DNA from: Elusimicrobiota bacterium | GTDB lineage: Bacteria; Elusimicrobiota; Elusimicrobia; Elusimicrobiales; UBA9959 | Assembly: GCA_030639665.1 (NCBI GenBank) | Contig: DAOWCC010000026.1 | Location: forward strand, 1-16,217 | Reading direction: 5' to 3' | DNA length: 16,217 nucleotides | Shown: positions 1-7,501 of the stretch, in pieces | Layout: every line of letters begins with the position of its first letter | Position numbering within the stretch: position 1 is the stretch's first letter | Program-made: the position numbers and the translations under genes | Notes under the pieces: generated by a model | The model's input: the letters and a program-made list of their open reading frames with translations, nothing else | Told to the model about the DNA's origin: nothing | Database searches by the model: none

Positions 1-1178
1 GATTGATTCATTACAAAAAGAAAAGCCAGCGCGCCGATAAAATAGTTCCTTATTTTATTCGGCGTCATCACGCCTATGGCAATGGCCATGGGAATAAAAG
101 CCGGATACATATTGGCGGCATTATTATTGAATAAAAATGTAAAAACAATATACGGAATTAAAAACCACATAAACACGGCCATCTTGCCTTCATAAGGCAT
201 AAAGACCGCTTTATACATCCAAATCAAAGCAAAAGCGCCTGCGAAAAATAAAAGCAGATGAGCGCCGGACGCGGCGGAGCCCAAATACCAGAAAAGATTT
301 TTAAAAGCAAAAGACTTTAAATAAACGGTTTGAGCGCCGGAAAAAGAATCCATGGCAAAAACATAAAATACATTTCTTATATACCACGGTATATTGAGCA
401 AGGCCGCGAGCATAAAGCCCTTAAAAACTCTCCCTCGGGCAATGGGTGAAAGAATCGCGGAAATAAATGTAAGCAAGGTGGGAAAAATATAAATTATAAA
501 AAACTTATCTGTAAATAAACCACAAGCCACGGCTATGCCGTAAATAAAACCCCATTTGCCGTCCTTCTCAAATTCCTCGGAATTAATAAAACCGGCATAA
601 GCCAAAGCGACAAAAGCCATAACGGCTATTTCGGGAGATGGGCTCCTTAAAGACTCAAGAACAAAAGGCAAAGCGCTTATAACGGCGGCCGCGAGCCAGC
701 CGGACTGATAATTTCTTTTAAAACTCGCGAGAGAATAAACTGAAAAGACCAAAATGGCCAAATAAAAAGAATTTACGCCCAAAATGGCAAGATTAAGATT
801 ATCCGGGAATAATTGAAGGAAAGGATAATAGCTCAGGAAATATAAAGGAGGCTGAAGATTTTTTATGCCGACAACTTCGGGATTAAAAATGGACATCCAA
901 TTGCCCGCGGATAAATTCTCCATAAAGGCCGTAATAATATTCACATTTATGGCGTCTTTCAAAGAAAACACACAATCTTGCCTTAACAGCCAAACCGCTA
1001 AAAACACAATCCCGATTAAAATTATCGCGGAAAGCCCCATTAAACCTTTCCACTGATTATCTTTTTTGGGCGCAGACAATTCCTTTTCAAACATAATGCT
1101 TTCAAAAACCGCTCTGGAAGCGTAAAATTTCTCTTTCCAAGTTAATTGTCTGATTTTTTTATTTTCTTGTTCCGCCAT
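1..1178 (-). CDS. GT39/ArnT-like membrane glycosyltransferase (partial, 3' end beyond window)
   Basis: Reading leftward from an ATG at 1178, the frame stays open for 392 codons to the window edge, so the C-terminus is missing. A cytosolic N-terminal tail of about 45 residues precedes the first hydrophobic segment (LMGLSAIILIGIVFLAVWLL). Next comes an acidic extracytoplasmic loop with LRQD and a PPLYFLSYYPFLQLFP stretch, and then many more membrane segments. This is the layout of GT-C fold sugar transferases of the PMT/ArnT type, which move a sugar from a polyprenyl-phosphate carrier to a protein or lipid on the outer face of the inner membrane. The SPEIAVMAFVALAYAGF segment also fits that family. 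A GGGAG site 8 nt upstream of the ATG supports the start; part of it lies in the conserved 3' end of the RAYT element just upstream. Family assignment is by eye from topology; acceptor and donor are unknown. Confidence 0.72.
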   Translation of the reverse strand, partial: MAEQENKKIRQLTWKEKFYASRAVFESIMFEKELSAPKKDNQWKGLMGLSAIILIGIVFLAVWLLRQDCVFSLKDAINVNIITAFMENLSAGNWMSIFNPEVVGIKNLQPPLYFLSYYPFLQLFPDNLNLAILGVNSFYLAILVFSVYSLASFKRNYQSGWLAAAVISALPFVLESLRSPSPEIAVMAFVALAYAGFINSEEFEKDGKWGFIYGIAVACGLFTDKFFIIYIFPTLLTFISAILSPIARGRVFKGFMLAALLNIPWYIRNVFYVFAMDSFSGAQTVYLKSFAFKNLFWYLGSAASGAHLLLFFAGAFALIWMYKAVFMPYEGKMAVFMWFLIPYIVFTFLFNNNAANMYPAFIPMAIAIGVMTPNKIRNYFIGALAFLFVMNQ

Positions 1179-1204
1179 AAATGTTTCTCCCACCCGCTAC
1201 CACA

Positions 1205-1684
1205 TTATATATCCAATTTATTCCAATCTAATTTGCCAGCCAACGGATTATTCTCTATATATTCCCTTATTTTTGATAATGACTTCTCATTCCTGATAAC
1301 ATGTTCATAATAATTAGGCTGCCAAACATATTTTAAATTCTTACTTGTAGTCACAGCGCCTTGCGCTGATATCATCTTCTTTATATCTCGTGTAACCCAT
1401 GATTTAAATGCATTTATTATTTTTGGCAATGATACATTTGCATTATTCAAAACCAAAATTAGATGAATATGATTCGGCATAATTACATAAAAATCCAAAC
1501 CGACACCCTTATAATATTTAGATACTTGATTTATTTTTTCTTCTACAATTTTCTTAAAATTAGCGCCGTAAGACGGCGCAACTACAAATAATGATTGAGC
1601 CCGATAAGCGCATATTGTTACAAAATAATATCCGTTAGCGGAATAATTATAATCTTTTAATCTGATATTCTTTCTAAATTCCAT
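1205..1684 (-). CDS. REP-associated tyrosine transposase (RAYT, Y1_Tnp family)
   Basis: Single-strand DNA transposase of the HUH Y1 class (IS200/IS605-like TnpA, RAYT branch), which nicks REP-type hairpin DNA through a tyrosine. With the start used here (M at 1684, sequence MEFRKNIRLKDY) the protein has 159 residues. The HUH pair lies in MPNHIHLIL (H72, H74). The C-terminal block WQPNYYEHVIRNE is followed by REYIENNP, whose Tyr (Y142) aligns with the catalytic Tyr of the E. coli RAYT. All catalytic residues are kept, so it is probably active. An upstream in-frame ATG at 1702 would add MRAGRE, but a hairpin (CGCGC-AGG-GCGCG) covers that stretch and the same leader architecture occurs in the relic at 13.7 kb, so I prefer 1684. 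It starts right after the TPR gene stop. Two variable loops are encoded by REP-like palindromes. Confidence 0.9.
   Translation of the reverse strand: MEFRKNIRLKDYNYSANGYYFVTICAYRAQSLFVVAPSYGANFKKIVEEKINQVSKYYKGVGLDFYVIMPNHIHLILVLNNANVSLPKIINAFKSWVTRDIKKMISAQGAVTTSKNLKYVWQPNYYEHVIRNEKSLSKIREYIENNPLAGKLDWNKLDI
1347..1368 (+). repeat. REP-like hairpin inside the RAYT gene (copy 1)
   Basis: GTAG (1347-1350), three bases, then the perfect inverted repeat CAGCGC-CTT-GCGCTG. It has the same GTAG head and CTT loop as the REP unit at 3218-3240. It lies antisense within the RAYT coding sequence and encodes part of the loop ISAQGAVTTS between the HUH region and the WQ..YYEH block. Confidence 0.65.
1558..1586 (-). 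repeat. REP hairpin inside the RAYT gene (copy 2), identical to the REP in the ileS-lspA gap
   Basis: This 29-bp segment is identical to 3243-3271. On the minus strand it reads GTAG, TT, then the 7-bp inverted repeat GCGCCGT-CTT-ACGGCGC. In the RAYT frame it encodes VVAPSYGAN, a loop that varies between RAYTs. The two REP heads inside the gene point outward from each other. Confidence 0.85.
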
Positions 1685-1705
1685 TTCGCGCCCTGCGCGC
1701 ATTAT

Positions 1706-2653
1706 TTATCTCTGCGTCCTTTGGGCTTTTCTTATACGCCTATTAACAGTTCTAAGCCTTTTGTCATATACCGCGGCATTTTCAGGATCCAACTCTTTTG
1801 TCTTTAAATAACTGCCGCGAGAACGCCGGTAATCTTTCATTGAAAAACAAATATCTCCCTGAAGAAGATGGGCCACGGCGAATTCCGGCATAAGCTTAAT
1901 AGACTCTTTAACTTGCTTTAAAGCTCCTTCATAATATTTCATTCTATAGCTGGCAAGACCCGTCCAATAATGATAAATAGCGTTTTTAGGCATAAGGTCA
2001 ACAGCCGCCCTAAAATCCTGAACGGCATTGGCATAATCTTTTAATCTGAATTTTATTTTTCCCCGCTCATAATGGGCGAGAGAAATTTTAGAATTAAGTT
2101 CAAGCAAAGTATTTAAATCATCCAAAGCGTCTATGGGCCTGCCGAGATTAGTTAAAACTATCGCCCTATAATAAAATGCCAGTTCAAGATTATCATCAAG
2201 TTCAATGGTTTTGGATAAATCTTCATAAGCCTTAGCGGGATCATTTATCCTATAGTTTATTATTCCCCTATTAAGATAAGCGTGAGCATAATTCGGTTTC
2301 TTGCTTATGGCGCTATTCAAATAATAAAACGCCTTTTCATAAACGGACAAATCCATATACATGCCGGAAAGATTGGCGTAAGAGGGCATATAATCGGGAG
2401 AATATTCAATGGCTCTCTTAAAATCATTTTCAGCCTTTTGTCTGTCTTTAAGCTTTTCATATGTCAGGCCTCTTGAATTTAAAGCCTCGGGATAATTTTT
2501 TTTAATCAATAAAGCCTTGGTGAACATTTCAACGGCTTCAGAATATCTACCTGAAAGGTGGAGTTTATTGCCCTCTTTATAATAATGCTCGGGGCTTCTA
2601 TTGCATGCGAATAAAAACAAACCGACAAAGGAAAATATAATAATTTTTTTCAC
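1706..2653 (-). CDS. TPR repeat lipoprotein
   Basis: The 315-residue protein starts at a GTG (2653), with a strong GGGAGG site 5 nt upstream. The N-terminus MKKIIIFSFVGLFLFAC is a lipoprotein signal with the lipobox LFAC, so Cys17 should be lipidated and the protein matured by the signal peptidase encoded just upstream. Residues 23-294 are eight back-to-back 34-residue TPR units (for example AYLNRGIINYRINDPAKAY at unit 4), a scaffold for protein contacts, probably in the periplasm on an outer-membrane anchor. The last residues (RKAQRTQR) are basic and encoded by a purine-rich stretch similar to the left end of the RAYT relic at 13.76-13.80 kb. The natural C-terminus may therefore have been replaced when the element arrived. 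It follows lspA by about 50 bp and is likely co-transcribed. The partner is unknown. Confidence 0.85.
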   Translation of the reverse strand: MKKIIIFSFVGLFLFACNRSPEHYYKEGNKLHLSGRYSEAVEMFTKALLIKKNYPEALNSRGLTYEKLKDRQKAENDFKRAIEYSPDYMPSYANLSGMYMDLSVYEKAFYYLNSAISKKPNYAHAYLNRGIINYRINDPAKAYEDLSKTIELDDNLELAFYYRAIVLTNLGRPIDALDDLNTLLELNSKISLAHYERGKIKFRLKDYANAVQDFRAAVDLMPKNAIYHYWTGLASYRMKYYEGALKQVKESIKLMPEFAVAHLLQGDICFSMKDYRRSRGSYLKTKELDPENAAVYDKRLRTVNRRIRKAQRTQR

Positions 2654-2702
2654 TCTTTCCTCCCAATAAATACCCGCGGAGATTACCGCGCTATTTAAGC
2701 CT

Positions 2703-3152
2703 TCATTTTTCCGCGCTTTTTTTGTGCATCTTAAAGGCGACTAATATTGCTCCAACACTTATCGAAGAATCCGCCACATTAAAGACAGCCGGAAAAAAAG
2801 ATAAGCTTACAAAGTCTATAACATAGCCATAAGCTATTCTGTCATAAAGATTGCCCAAAGCTCCTCCGACAACCATTGCTATGCCTATAGCGACAACTAT
2901 GCCGTAAGGCTCCATCTTCCGCCGGAAAATCATTATCAATACCAATAAAGCAATAGTAAAAAAGACAAAAAAGAGATTGGCGTCGGGAAACATGCCAAAG
3001 GCTACTCCCGTATTTTCAACATAAACAAAATCTAAAAAACCGCAAACACTAAAAGATTCCGGCAAAATAAATTTCAGAACAAAATACTTGCTTATTCTAT
3101 CTAACGCGAAAATGCTTAATATTATCAATGGCGATAATAATTTTTTATTCAT
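2703..3152 (-). CDS. lspA: Lipoprotein signal peptidase (signal peptidase II)
   Basis: Inner-membrane aspartyl protease that removes the signal peptide of prolipoproteins after the lipobox Cys has received diacylglycerol. The 149 residues are a normal family length, with four hydrophobic segments. Conserved blocks are seen in order: DRISKY (D18), VENTGVAFG (45-53), GNLYDR (100-105), VIDF with catalytic D113, and FNVADS with catalytic D128. The start ATG has AGGA 5 nt upstream. ileS followed by lspA is a common bacterial arrangement, but here the two are separated by 114 bp filled with REP palindromes. A plausible client, the TPR lipoprotein, is the next gene. Confidence 0.96.
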   Translation of the reverse strand: MNKKLLSPLIILSIFALDRISKYFVLKFILPESFSVCGFLDFVYVENTGVAFGMFPDANLFFVFFTIALLVLIMIFRRKMEPYGIVVAIGIAMVVGGALGNLYDRIAYGYVIDFVSLSFFPAVFNVADSSISVGAILVAFKMHKKSAEK

Positions 3153-3170
3153 TCTCTTCCTATGTTTTTA

Positions 3171-3193
3171 GCGGCATAAGATGCCACGACTAC
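3171..3193 (-). repeat. REP-like unit, diverged
   Basis: On the minus strand: GTAG, TC, then a 7-bp stem with one G-T wobble (GTGGCAT-CTT-ATGCCGC). It has the same head and CTT loop as the other REP units but a different stem sequence. A shorter GTAGT-ATTC-GCG-GAAT motif (3194-3209) adjoins it and may be a fourth, decayed unit. Confidence 0.6.
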
Positions 3194-3217
3194 ATTCCGC
3201 GAATACTACACCGAATT

Positions 3218-3240
3218 GTAGCTGCGGCGCCTTGCGCCGC
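3218..3240 (+). repeat. REP unit, left member of an inverted pair
   Basis: GTAG, CT, then the perfect 7-bp inverted repeat GCGGCGC-CTT-GCGCCGC. A GTAG tetranucleotide 5' of a GC-rich hairpin is the known recognition hallmark of RAYT-mobilised REPs. It is paired head-out with the unit at 3248-3270, separated by 7 bp, as in a BIME. Confidence 0.8.
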
Positions 3241-3247
3241 CTAATTA

Positions 3248-3270
3248 GCGCCGTAAGACGGCGCAACTAC
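3248..3270 (-). repeat. REP unit, right member of the pair; supplies the ileS stop codon
   Basis: On the minus strand: GTAG, TT, then GCGCCGT-CTT-ACGGCGC, a perfect 7-bp stem. The TAG of the GTAG head (3267-3269) is the stop codon of ileS, so the element sits exactly on the end of that gene. It is identical to the copy inside the RAYT gene over 29 bp. Confidence 0.85.
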
Positions 3271-6104
3271 ACATTCTCTGCTTTCTGCTCTCTGCTTTCT
3301 ATTTGCTTCATTACATCCGCGCAACGGCCGCAAATATCCGCGAATTCATTATTCGAACCTATGTCTCTGCGCCATTGCCAGCATCTCGGACATTTTGTTC
3401 CACCCGCGTGAATCGCGCTTATATCAAGCTCGCTTGCCGCTTTATCAAATTTAATTTCACATTCCGAAATTATGGCAATAGACGGCCAAAGATCAATTGT
3501 GCTTTTCAAAAATTCCGCCATGCCATCATCTGAAGTGGAAAATATAATTTTGGCCTCAAGAGACGAGCCCACTTTCCCCGTGCTTCTGATATCTTCAATG
3601 GCCTTAAAAGTTTTCTCTCTTATCTCCATTATTTTTGTCCAGCGCGCGCTTAGCTTATCATCCAGCCATTCGAGTTTTTCTTTGGGTAAATCCGAAAAGA
3701 AAACGCTCTCGGAAATATCCGAATCTATTTCTTTTCTAATTACCTGCCATGTTTCCTCAGCGGTAAATGAAAGTATGGGCGCCATAAGCCGGGTTAAGGT
3801 CAATAAAATATCATATAAAACCGTCTGAGCGCTCCGGCGCTGATTATCATCGGGACTCAAAGTATAAAGCTTGTCCTTTAAAGCGTCCAGATAAAAGGCT
3901 GATAAATCCAGAATACAGAAATCCGCTATCCGGCGCGCGGCCTGACGATATTCATACTTTTGATAATTCAAGTTGATATCTTTAACCGCCAGAGTAAGGC
4001 GATGTCTCATATATCTGTCCATTTCAGTAAGCTTATCGTCAGAAACATAGTTTTCACGGGGATTAAAATCATTGAGATTGCCCAAGATATATCTCATGGT
4101 ATTTCTGATTTTCCTGTAAAGGTCTATCGGGCCGCTTAAAAGCTTATCGGATATTCTTATATCTTCACAATAATCGCTTAATGCCACCCAAAGCCTTAGT
4201 ATTTCAGCGCCGTATTTTTTATATACCTCTTGCGGCGATACCACATTGCCGGAAGATTTATGCATGGCCTTGCCTTTATCGTCCAGAACAAAACCATGAG
4301 TTAAAACCGTTTTATAAGGAGGTTTGCCGTTAAGCGCCACCGACGGTATAAGCGAGGTCTGAAACCAACCGCGATGCTGGTCGGAGCCTTCCAGATATAA
4401 ATCGGCGGGATACATTTTTTCGCCCAAAGCATTATTATCTTTGACTACGGCGCGCCATGAAACGCCCGAGTCAAGCCAAACATCCAAAATATCCTTTTCT
4501 TTATCAAAATCGGAACTGCCGCAAGAGCATTTATAATCTTTTGGAATAATATTTTCCGCGCTGTCTGAAAACCAAAAATCAGAACCCTCTTTAAAAGCCC
4601 TGTCTTCAATATGCTTCATTAAGGCTTCATCTATTTGAACTTCTTGGCAGGATTTACAGTATAAAACCGGAACAGGCGTTCCCCAGTATCTCTGACGGGA
4701 AAGGCACCAATCGGGCCTTTGAGATAACATACTCAACATTCTCTCTTTTCCCATTTGAGGGACCCAAGAAACATCTTCAGCTTCACGCATGAGAGTTTCT
4801 CTTAAGCCTTCATGCTCAATACCTAAAAACCATTGCTCGGTAGCTCTGAAGATAATGGGCTGTTTACAACGCCAGCAATGAGGATAACTGTGAGAAATGG
4901 ATTTTGAAGATATAAGATGTCCGGTTTCTTCAAGAGTCTTAATTACTTTCTCATTTGCCTTAAAGACTTTTAACCCCTCAAACTCGCCGGCGTCTTTTGT
5001 AAAACAACCGCTATTATTTACGGGACAAAATATTTCAAGGTTCCATTTTTTACCCGCGTAAAAATCATCTTCACCATGGCCGGGAGCGCTGTGAACTATG
5101 CCGGTTCCCGTTTCCATATCCACAAAATCGGCTGATATGATGGACCGTTCGGGATGTCTTTCTTTTGGCATTAAAGGCGCCAGACAATGCTCATATTTAA
5201 GGCCTACAAGCTTCTCTCCTTTCACTACGCCGATACGCTTTCCCTTAATATCCGTTTCAGTCAGAAAAGCATCCGCCAATTTATCAGCTAAAATTAAAAC
5301 TTCCGTATCAGTTTCTACCAGTCTATAATCCTCTTCTTTTGATACTACAGCCGCCATATTGGCGGGCAAAGTCCAAGGAGTGGTGGTCCAGATTACAATA
5401 AATGCCTGTTTATCCCCTTCATAAACAGAAGATGGCTTAAGATTGAATTTGACATAGATTGAGGGGGAGGTTTTGTCTTTATACTCAACTTCCGCGTCGG
5501 CCAAAGCCGTTTCACAAGTGGCGCACCATGATATGGTTTTTTTACCTTTGTAAATATATTTCTTACGCAGGAGTTCATTGAAGGATTTTATAACGGTTGC
5601 TTCATAATCCTCGCTCATAGTGATATAAGGTTTATCCCAATCGCCGATAATTCCCAACCGTTTAAACTCCTCTCTCTGAATATCCAGAAATTTAGCGGCA
5701 AATTCTCTGGCCTTCTTTCTAAAAGCGGCAATATCAGTTATATGTTTTTTACCCATTTTAAGCTCTTTCAATAATTGCTGTTCTATGGGCAAACCATGGC
5801 AATCCCAGCCCGGCACATAGGGCGTATAATGGCCCATCATGGATTGAGATTTAATAACAATGTCTTTTAAAATTTTATTCAGGGCATGGCCTATATGAAT
5901 ATGTCCGTTGGCATAGGGAGGGCCGTCATGAAGCAAATAGGGCTTGGAATCTTTTCGATGCTCAAGCATTTTCTCATAAAGCTCAATTTTATTCCAAAAA
6001 TCAATTATCTTAGGCTCTTTCTCGGGAAGATTTCCCCTCATGGAAAAAGAAGTGTTAGGTAAAAATACGGTTTTTGAATACTCAACATTTTTAGTGGTCA
6101 TCAT
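3267..6104 (-). CDS. ileS: Isoleucine-tRNA ligase
   Basis: Class Ia synthetase that charges tRNA-Ile and edits mischarged valine. With the start used here it has 945 residues, typical for the bacterial type. Motifs: HIGH (70-73) within PPYANGHIHIGH; the PGWDCHGLPIE block; the editing domain with TTTPWTLPAN (240-249) and GTGIVHSAPGHGEDD (333-347); EGSDQHRGWFQ; the KMSKS loop in the variant form KAMHKSSGN (612-620), which keeps the second Lys; and a C-terminal zinc site C905/C908 and C925/C928 (CPRC...CGRC). Frame-compatible ATGs lie at 6110, 6104 and 6101. The AAGGA site is too close to the first and 5 nt from the second, so I chose 6104. A TATAAT box (6151-6156) and a small leader hairpin precede it. 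The tail ESREQKAENV is low-complexity DNA ending in a REP. Confidence 0.97.
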   Translation of the reverse strand: MMTTKNVEYSKTVFLPNTSFSMRGNLPEKEPKIIDFWNKIELYEKMLEHRKDSKPYLLHDGPPYANGHIHIGHALNKILKDIVIKSQSMMGHYTPYVPGWDCHGLPIEQQLLKELKMGKKHITDIAAFRKKAREFAAKFLDIQREEFKRLGIIGDWDKPYITMSEDYEATVIKSFNELLRKKYIYKGKKTISWCATCETALADAEVEYKDKTSPSIYVKFNLKPSSVYEGDKQAFIVIWTTTPWTLPANMAAVVSKEEDYRLVETDTEVLILADKLADAFLTETDIKGKRIGVVKGEKLVGLKYEHCLAPLMPKERHPERSIISADFVDMETGTGIVHSAPGHGEDDFYAGKKWNLEIFCPVNNSGCFTKDAGEFEGLKVFKANEKVIKTLEETGHLISSKSISHSYPHCWRCKQPIIFRATEQWFLGIEHEGLRETLMREAEDVSWVPQMGKERMLSMLSQRPDWCLSRQRYWGTPVPVLYCKSCQEVQIDEALMKHIEDRAFKEGSDFWFSDSAENIIPKDYKCSCGSSDFDKEKDILDVWLDSGVSWRAVVKDNNALGEKMYPADLYLEGSDQHRGWFQTSLIPSVALNGKPPYKTVLTHGFVLDDKGKAMHKSSGNVVSPQEVYKKYGAEILRLWVALSDYCEDIRISDKLLSGPIDLYRKIRNTMRYILGNLNDFNPRENYVSDDKLTEMDRYMRHRLTLAVKDINLNYQKYEYRQAARRIADFCILDLSAFYLDALKDKLYTLSPDDNQRRSAQTVLYDILLTLTRLMAPILSFTAEETWQVIRKEIDSDISESVFFSDLPKEKLEWLDDKLSARWTKIMEIREKTFKAIEDIRSTGKVGSSLEAKIIFSTSDDGMAEFLKSTIDLWPSIAIISECEIKFDKAASELDISAIHAGGTKCPRCWQWRRDIGSNNEFADICGRCADVMKQIESREQKAENV

Positions 6105-6124
6105 TGTCATCCTTAATTAATAAC

Positions 6125-6140
6125 TATCTTCGCAAAGATA
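6125..6140 (-). promoter_or_regulatory. Small hairpin in the ileS leader
   Basis: On the minus strand TATCTT-TGCG-AAGATA forms a perfect 6-bp stem with a tetraloop. It lies between the predicted ileS transcription start and its ribosome binding site, about 12 nt before AAGGA. It could be a leader structure or a transcript stabiliser. It is too short to be a T-box. Confidence 0.35.
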
Positions 6141-6150
6141 CGGTTACTGA

Positions 6151-6156
6151 ATTATA
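6151..6156 (-). promoter_or_regulatory. -10 box of the probable ileS promoter
   Basis: A perfect TATAAT on the minus strand in the context TTTTGTATAATTC, giving a leader of roughly 40 nt before the ileS start. No convincing -35 hexamer is seen at 16-18 nt. The same TTGTATAATT core lies before the receiver gene. Confidence 0.5.
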
Positions 6157-6184
6157 CAAAATATGAGTATTGAGATAGTAAATG

Positions 6185-6230
6185 AGAAGCGCCCATTAAC
6201 TTTCATATATAAAAGCTAATGGGCGCTTCT
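6185..6230 (-). terminator. Strong hairpin after the receiver gene, probable terminator
   Basis: A perfect 14-bp inverted repeat (AGAAGCGCCCATTA and its complement, 6185-6198 and 6217-6230), extended by four more pairs after a mismatch, with an A/T-rich loop. It lies between the receiver stop and the ileS -10 box, where transcription of the motor module should end. There is no long U tract after it (CATTTACTATC), so it is not a textbook intrinsic terminator. It may act with a factor or protect a 3' end. Confidence 0.6.
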
Positions 6231-6252
6231 TGTAAGGACTATTAAATAAATC

Positions 6253-6621
6253 TTACATTTTCAGAGTTTTTTTGGCCTGAGAAATTATTTCTTCTATCGG
6301 TGTCATTTTTGAAAGAAATTTATCAACGCCTTCTTCCTTAAAAAGCGATTCTATTTGCGAGTTAAAATGAGTCCCCGTAAGAATTATAATGGGAATTTTC
6401 ACCCCTTTGCTGTTAAGAATTCTAATCATCTCTATACCGGACATGTCAGGCATCATAACATCCGAAAGAATAATATCGGGTTTTTCAGCAACAACCTTAT
6501 CAACACCCTCTTTTCCGTTAGAAGCGGAGACAACTTGAAACCCGCTATCTTGCAATGTAAATTCTATCAATTCCCTAAAACTTGGATTATCATCCACCAC
6601 AAGAGCCTTTTTCATTTCCAT
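6253..6621 (-). CDS. Stand-alone CheY-like receiver domain protein
   Basis: Single-domain response regulator of 122 residues that would be phosphorylated by a histidine kinase and act through protein contact. It has the acidic pair D10/D11 (VVDDN), phospho-acceptor D54 (IILSDVMMPDMSG), switch Thr82 (ILTGT) and the conserved Lys105 (DKFLSK). There is no output domain. The frame is open upstream to an ATG at 6684, but that extension runs across a TATAAT promoter box. A GGGAG site lies 8 nt before the ATG at 6621, so I use 6621; ATG 6615 is also possible. It is the last gene of the motor module, after MotB, while a kinase opens the module. The natural hypothesis is that it switches the FliG-like rotor or the coiled-coil protein; there is no FliM/FliN for it to bind. 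Confidence 0.93.
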   Translation of the reverse strand: MEMKKALVVDDNPSFRELIEFTLQDSGFQVVSASNGKEGVDKVVAEKPDIILSDVMMPDMSGIEMIRILNSKGVKIPIIILTGTHFNSQIESLFKEEGVDKFLSKMTPIEEIISQAKKTLKM

Positions 6622-6666
6622 CGTCACATCTCCCTTTACCAATATTAATCCATAATGCCTACCGCA

Positions 6667-6672
6667 ATTATA
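6667..6672 (-). promoter_or_regulatory. -10 box of the probable receiver-gene promoter
   Basis: A TATAAT on the minus strand in the context ATATTGTATAATTGC, about 46 nt upstream of the chosen start codon. No clear -35 is present; the upstream DNA is T-rich. It implies that the receiver can be transcribed independently of the motor genes. Confidence 0.5.
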
Positions 6673-6735
6673 CAATATTGGCATAAAAAAAGACTCTAAA
6701 AAAAATTGAATTTGGAATTGACAAAAAGGCGGGGC

Positions 6736-7419
6736 TTATTCGCTTTTTATCAGCGAAATTTCTATTCTGCGATTTTTGGAGCGGCCTTTCGCGGTGGAAT
6801 TATCGGCCAAAGGCCTGTTCTCGCCATAGCCCATTCCGGCAAGTCTTCTGACTTCAATTCCAACTTCTTCCATATATCTGACCACATTATAGGCCCGCGC
6901 CATTGAAAGCTCCCAATTTGACGAATATTTACCGCCTCTTATGGGAACATTATCAGTGTATCCTTCAACTATAATATCATTGGGCAATTTCTTCAATTCC
7001 AAAACTATTGTTTGAAGAACATTTTTGGCATGCTGCTTTAATTTTGCTTTTCCCGAATCAAATAAAATACCGTCCGTAAGAACAAGTTTTAATTTTTGTT
7101 CGCTTGATTGAATTTGAACACTATCGGATAGCGCCTTATTCTGTCTCAATTTTAAAGATACAAACTCTTCATTTTCCTTTGCTTTAGCCAGCTTAACTTG
7201 TTTTTCATTCGCTTTGCCGCCAAAAGATTTTTGAATATTACTGAGCGATTCTTCATATTTTCTATTTTTCGTTTTATTATTCTTCATCGTGGAAAAAACG
7301 AAAAGCATTAGAAAAAAAATCATTAAATAACTCATGAGGTCTCCATAAGTTACGGCCCAAAGAGCTCCTCTGTTTAATTGATTTTCCAATTCATCTCGTC
7401 TTTCTTTATAAATAGCCAT
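6736..7419 (-). CDS. motB: MotB-type stator protein with OmpA-like peptidoglycan-binding domain
   Basis: Stator subunit that carries the ion-binding Asp and anchors the motor to peptidoglycan. With ATG 7419 it has 227 residues: a short cytosolic N-terminus, the signature WAVTYGDLMSYLMIFFLM with D27 at the position of E. coli MotB D32, one membrane helix (about 25-45), a charged periplasmic linker, and an OmpA-like domain (about 117-223). In that domain VEGYTDNVPI, NWELSMARA and GRSKNRRIEI are all intact. The retained Asp and wall-binding motifs indicate a real energised stator, not just an OmpA protein. The start is uncertain: ATG 7419 lacks a clear ribosome binding site, and a TTG at 7542 would overlap the upstream gene. 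It normally pairs with the MotA three genes upstream. Splitting motA and motB by a FliF-FliG and a coiled-coil gene is unusual. Confidence 0.93.
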   Translation of the reverse strand: MAIYKERRDELENQLNRGALWAVTYGDLMSYLMIFFLMLFVFSTMKNNKTKNRKYEESLSNIQKSFGGKANEKQVKLAKAKENEEFVSLKLRQNKALSDSVQIQSSEQKLKLVLTDGILFDSGKAKLKQHAKNVLQTIVLELKKLPNDIIVEGYTDNVPIRGGKYSSNWELSMARAYNVVRYMEEVGIEVRRLAGMGYGENRPLADNSTAKGRSKNRRIEISLIKSE

Positions 7420-7501
7420 AAGATTTATAAGCGCAAAGAGCGCTCGCTCGCATTGTTCATAATATGAGTCATAATAAATAGCCGATTGCCCGCGACTGCC
7501 A

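Noticed and set aside
6111..6180. T-box riboswitch before ileS
   Set aside because: The leader is only about 40 nt with one 6-bp hairpin. There is no specifier loop, T-box sequence or antiterminator.
6622..6684. Longer N-terminus for the receiver protein
   Set aside because: The extension covers a TATAAT promoter box, and a good ribosome binding site lies before the internal ATG at 6621.
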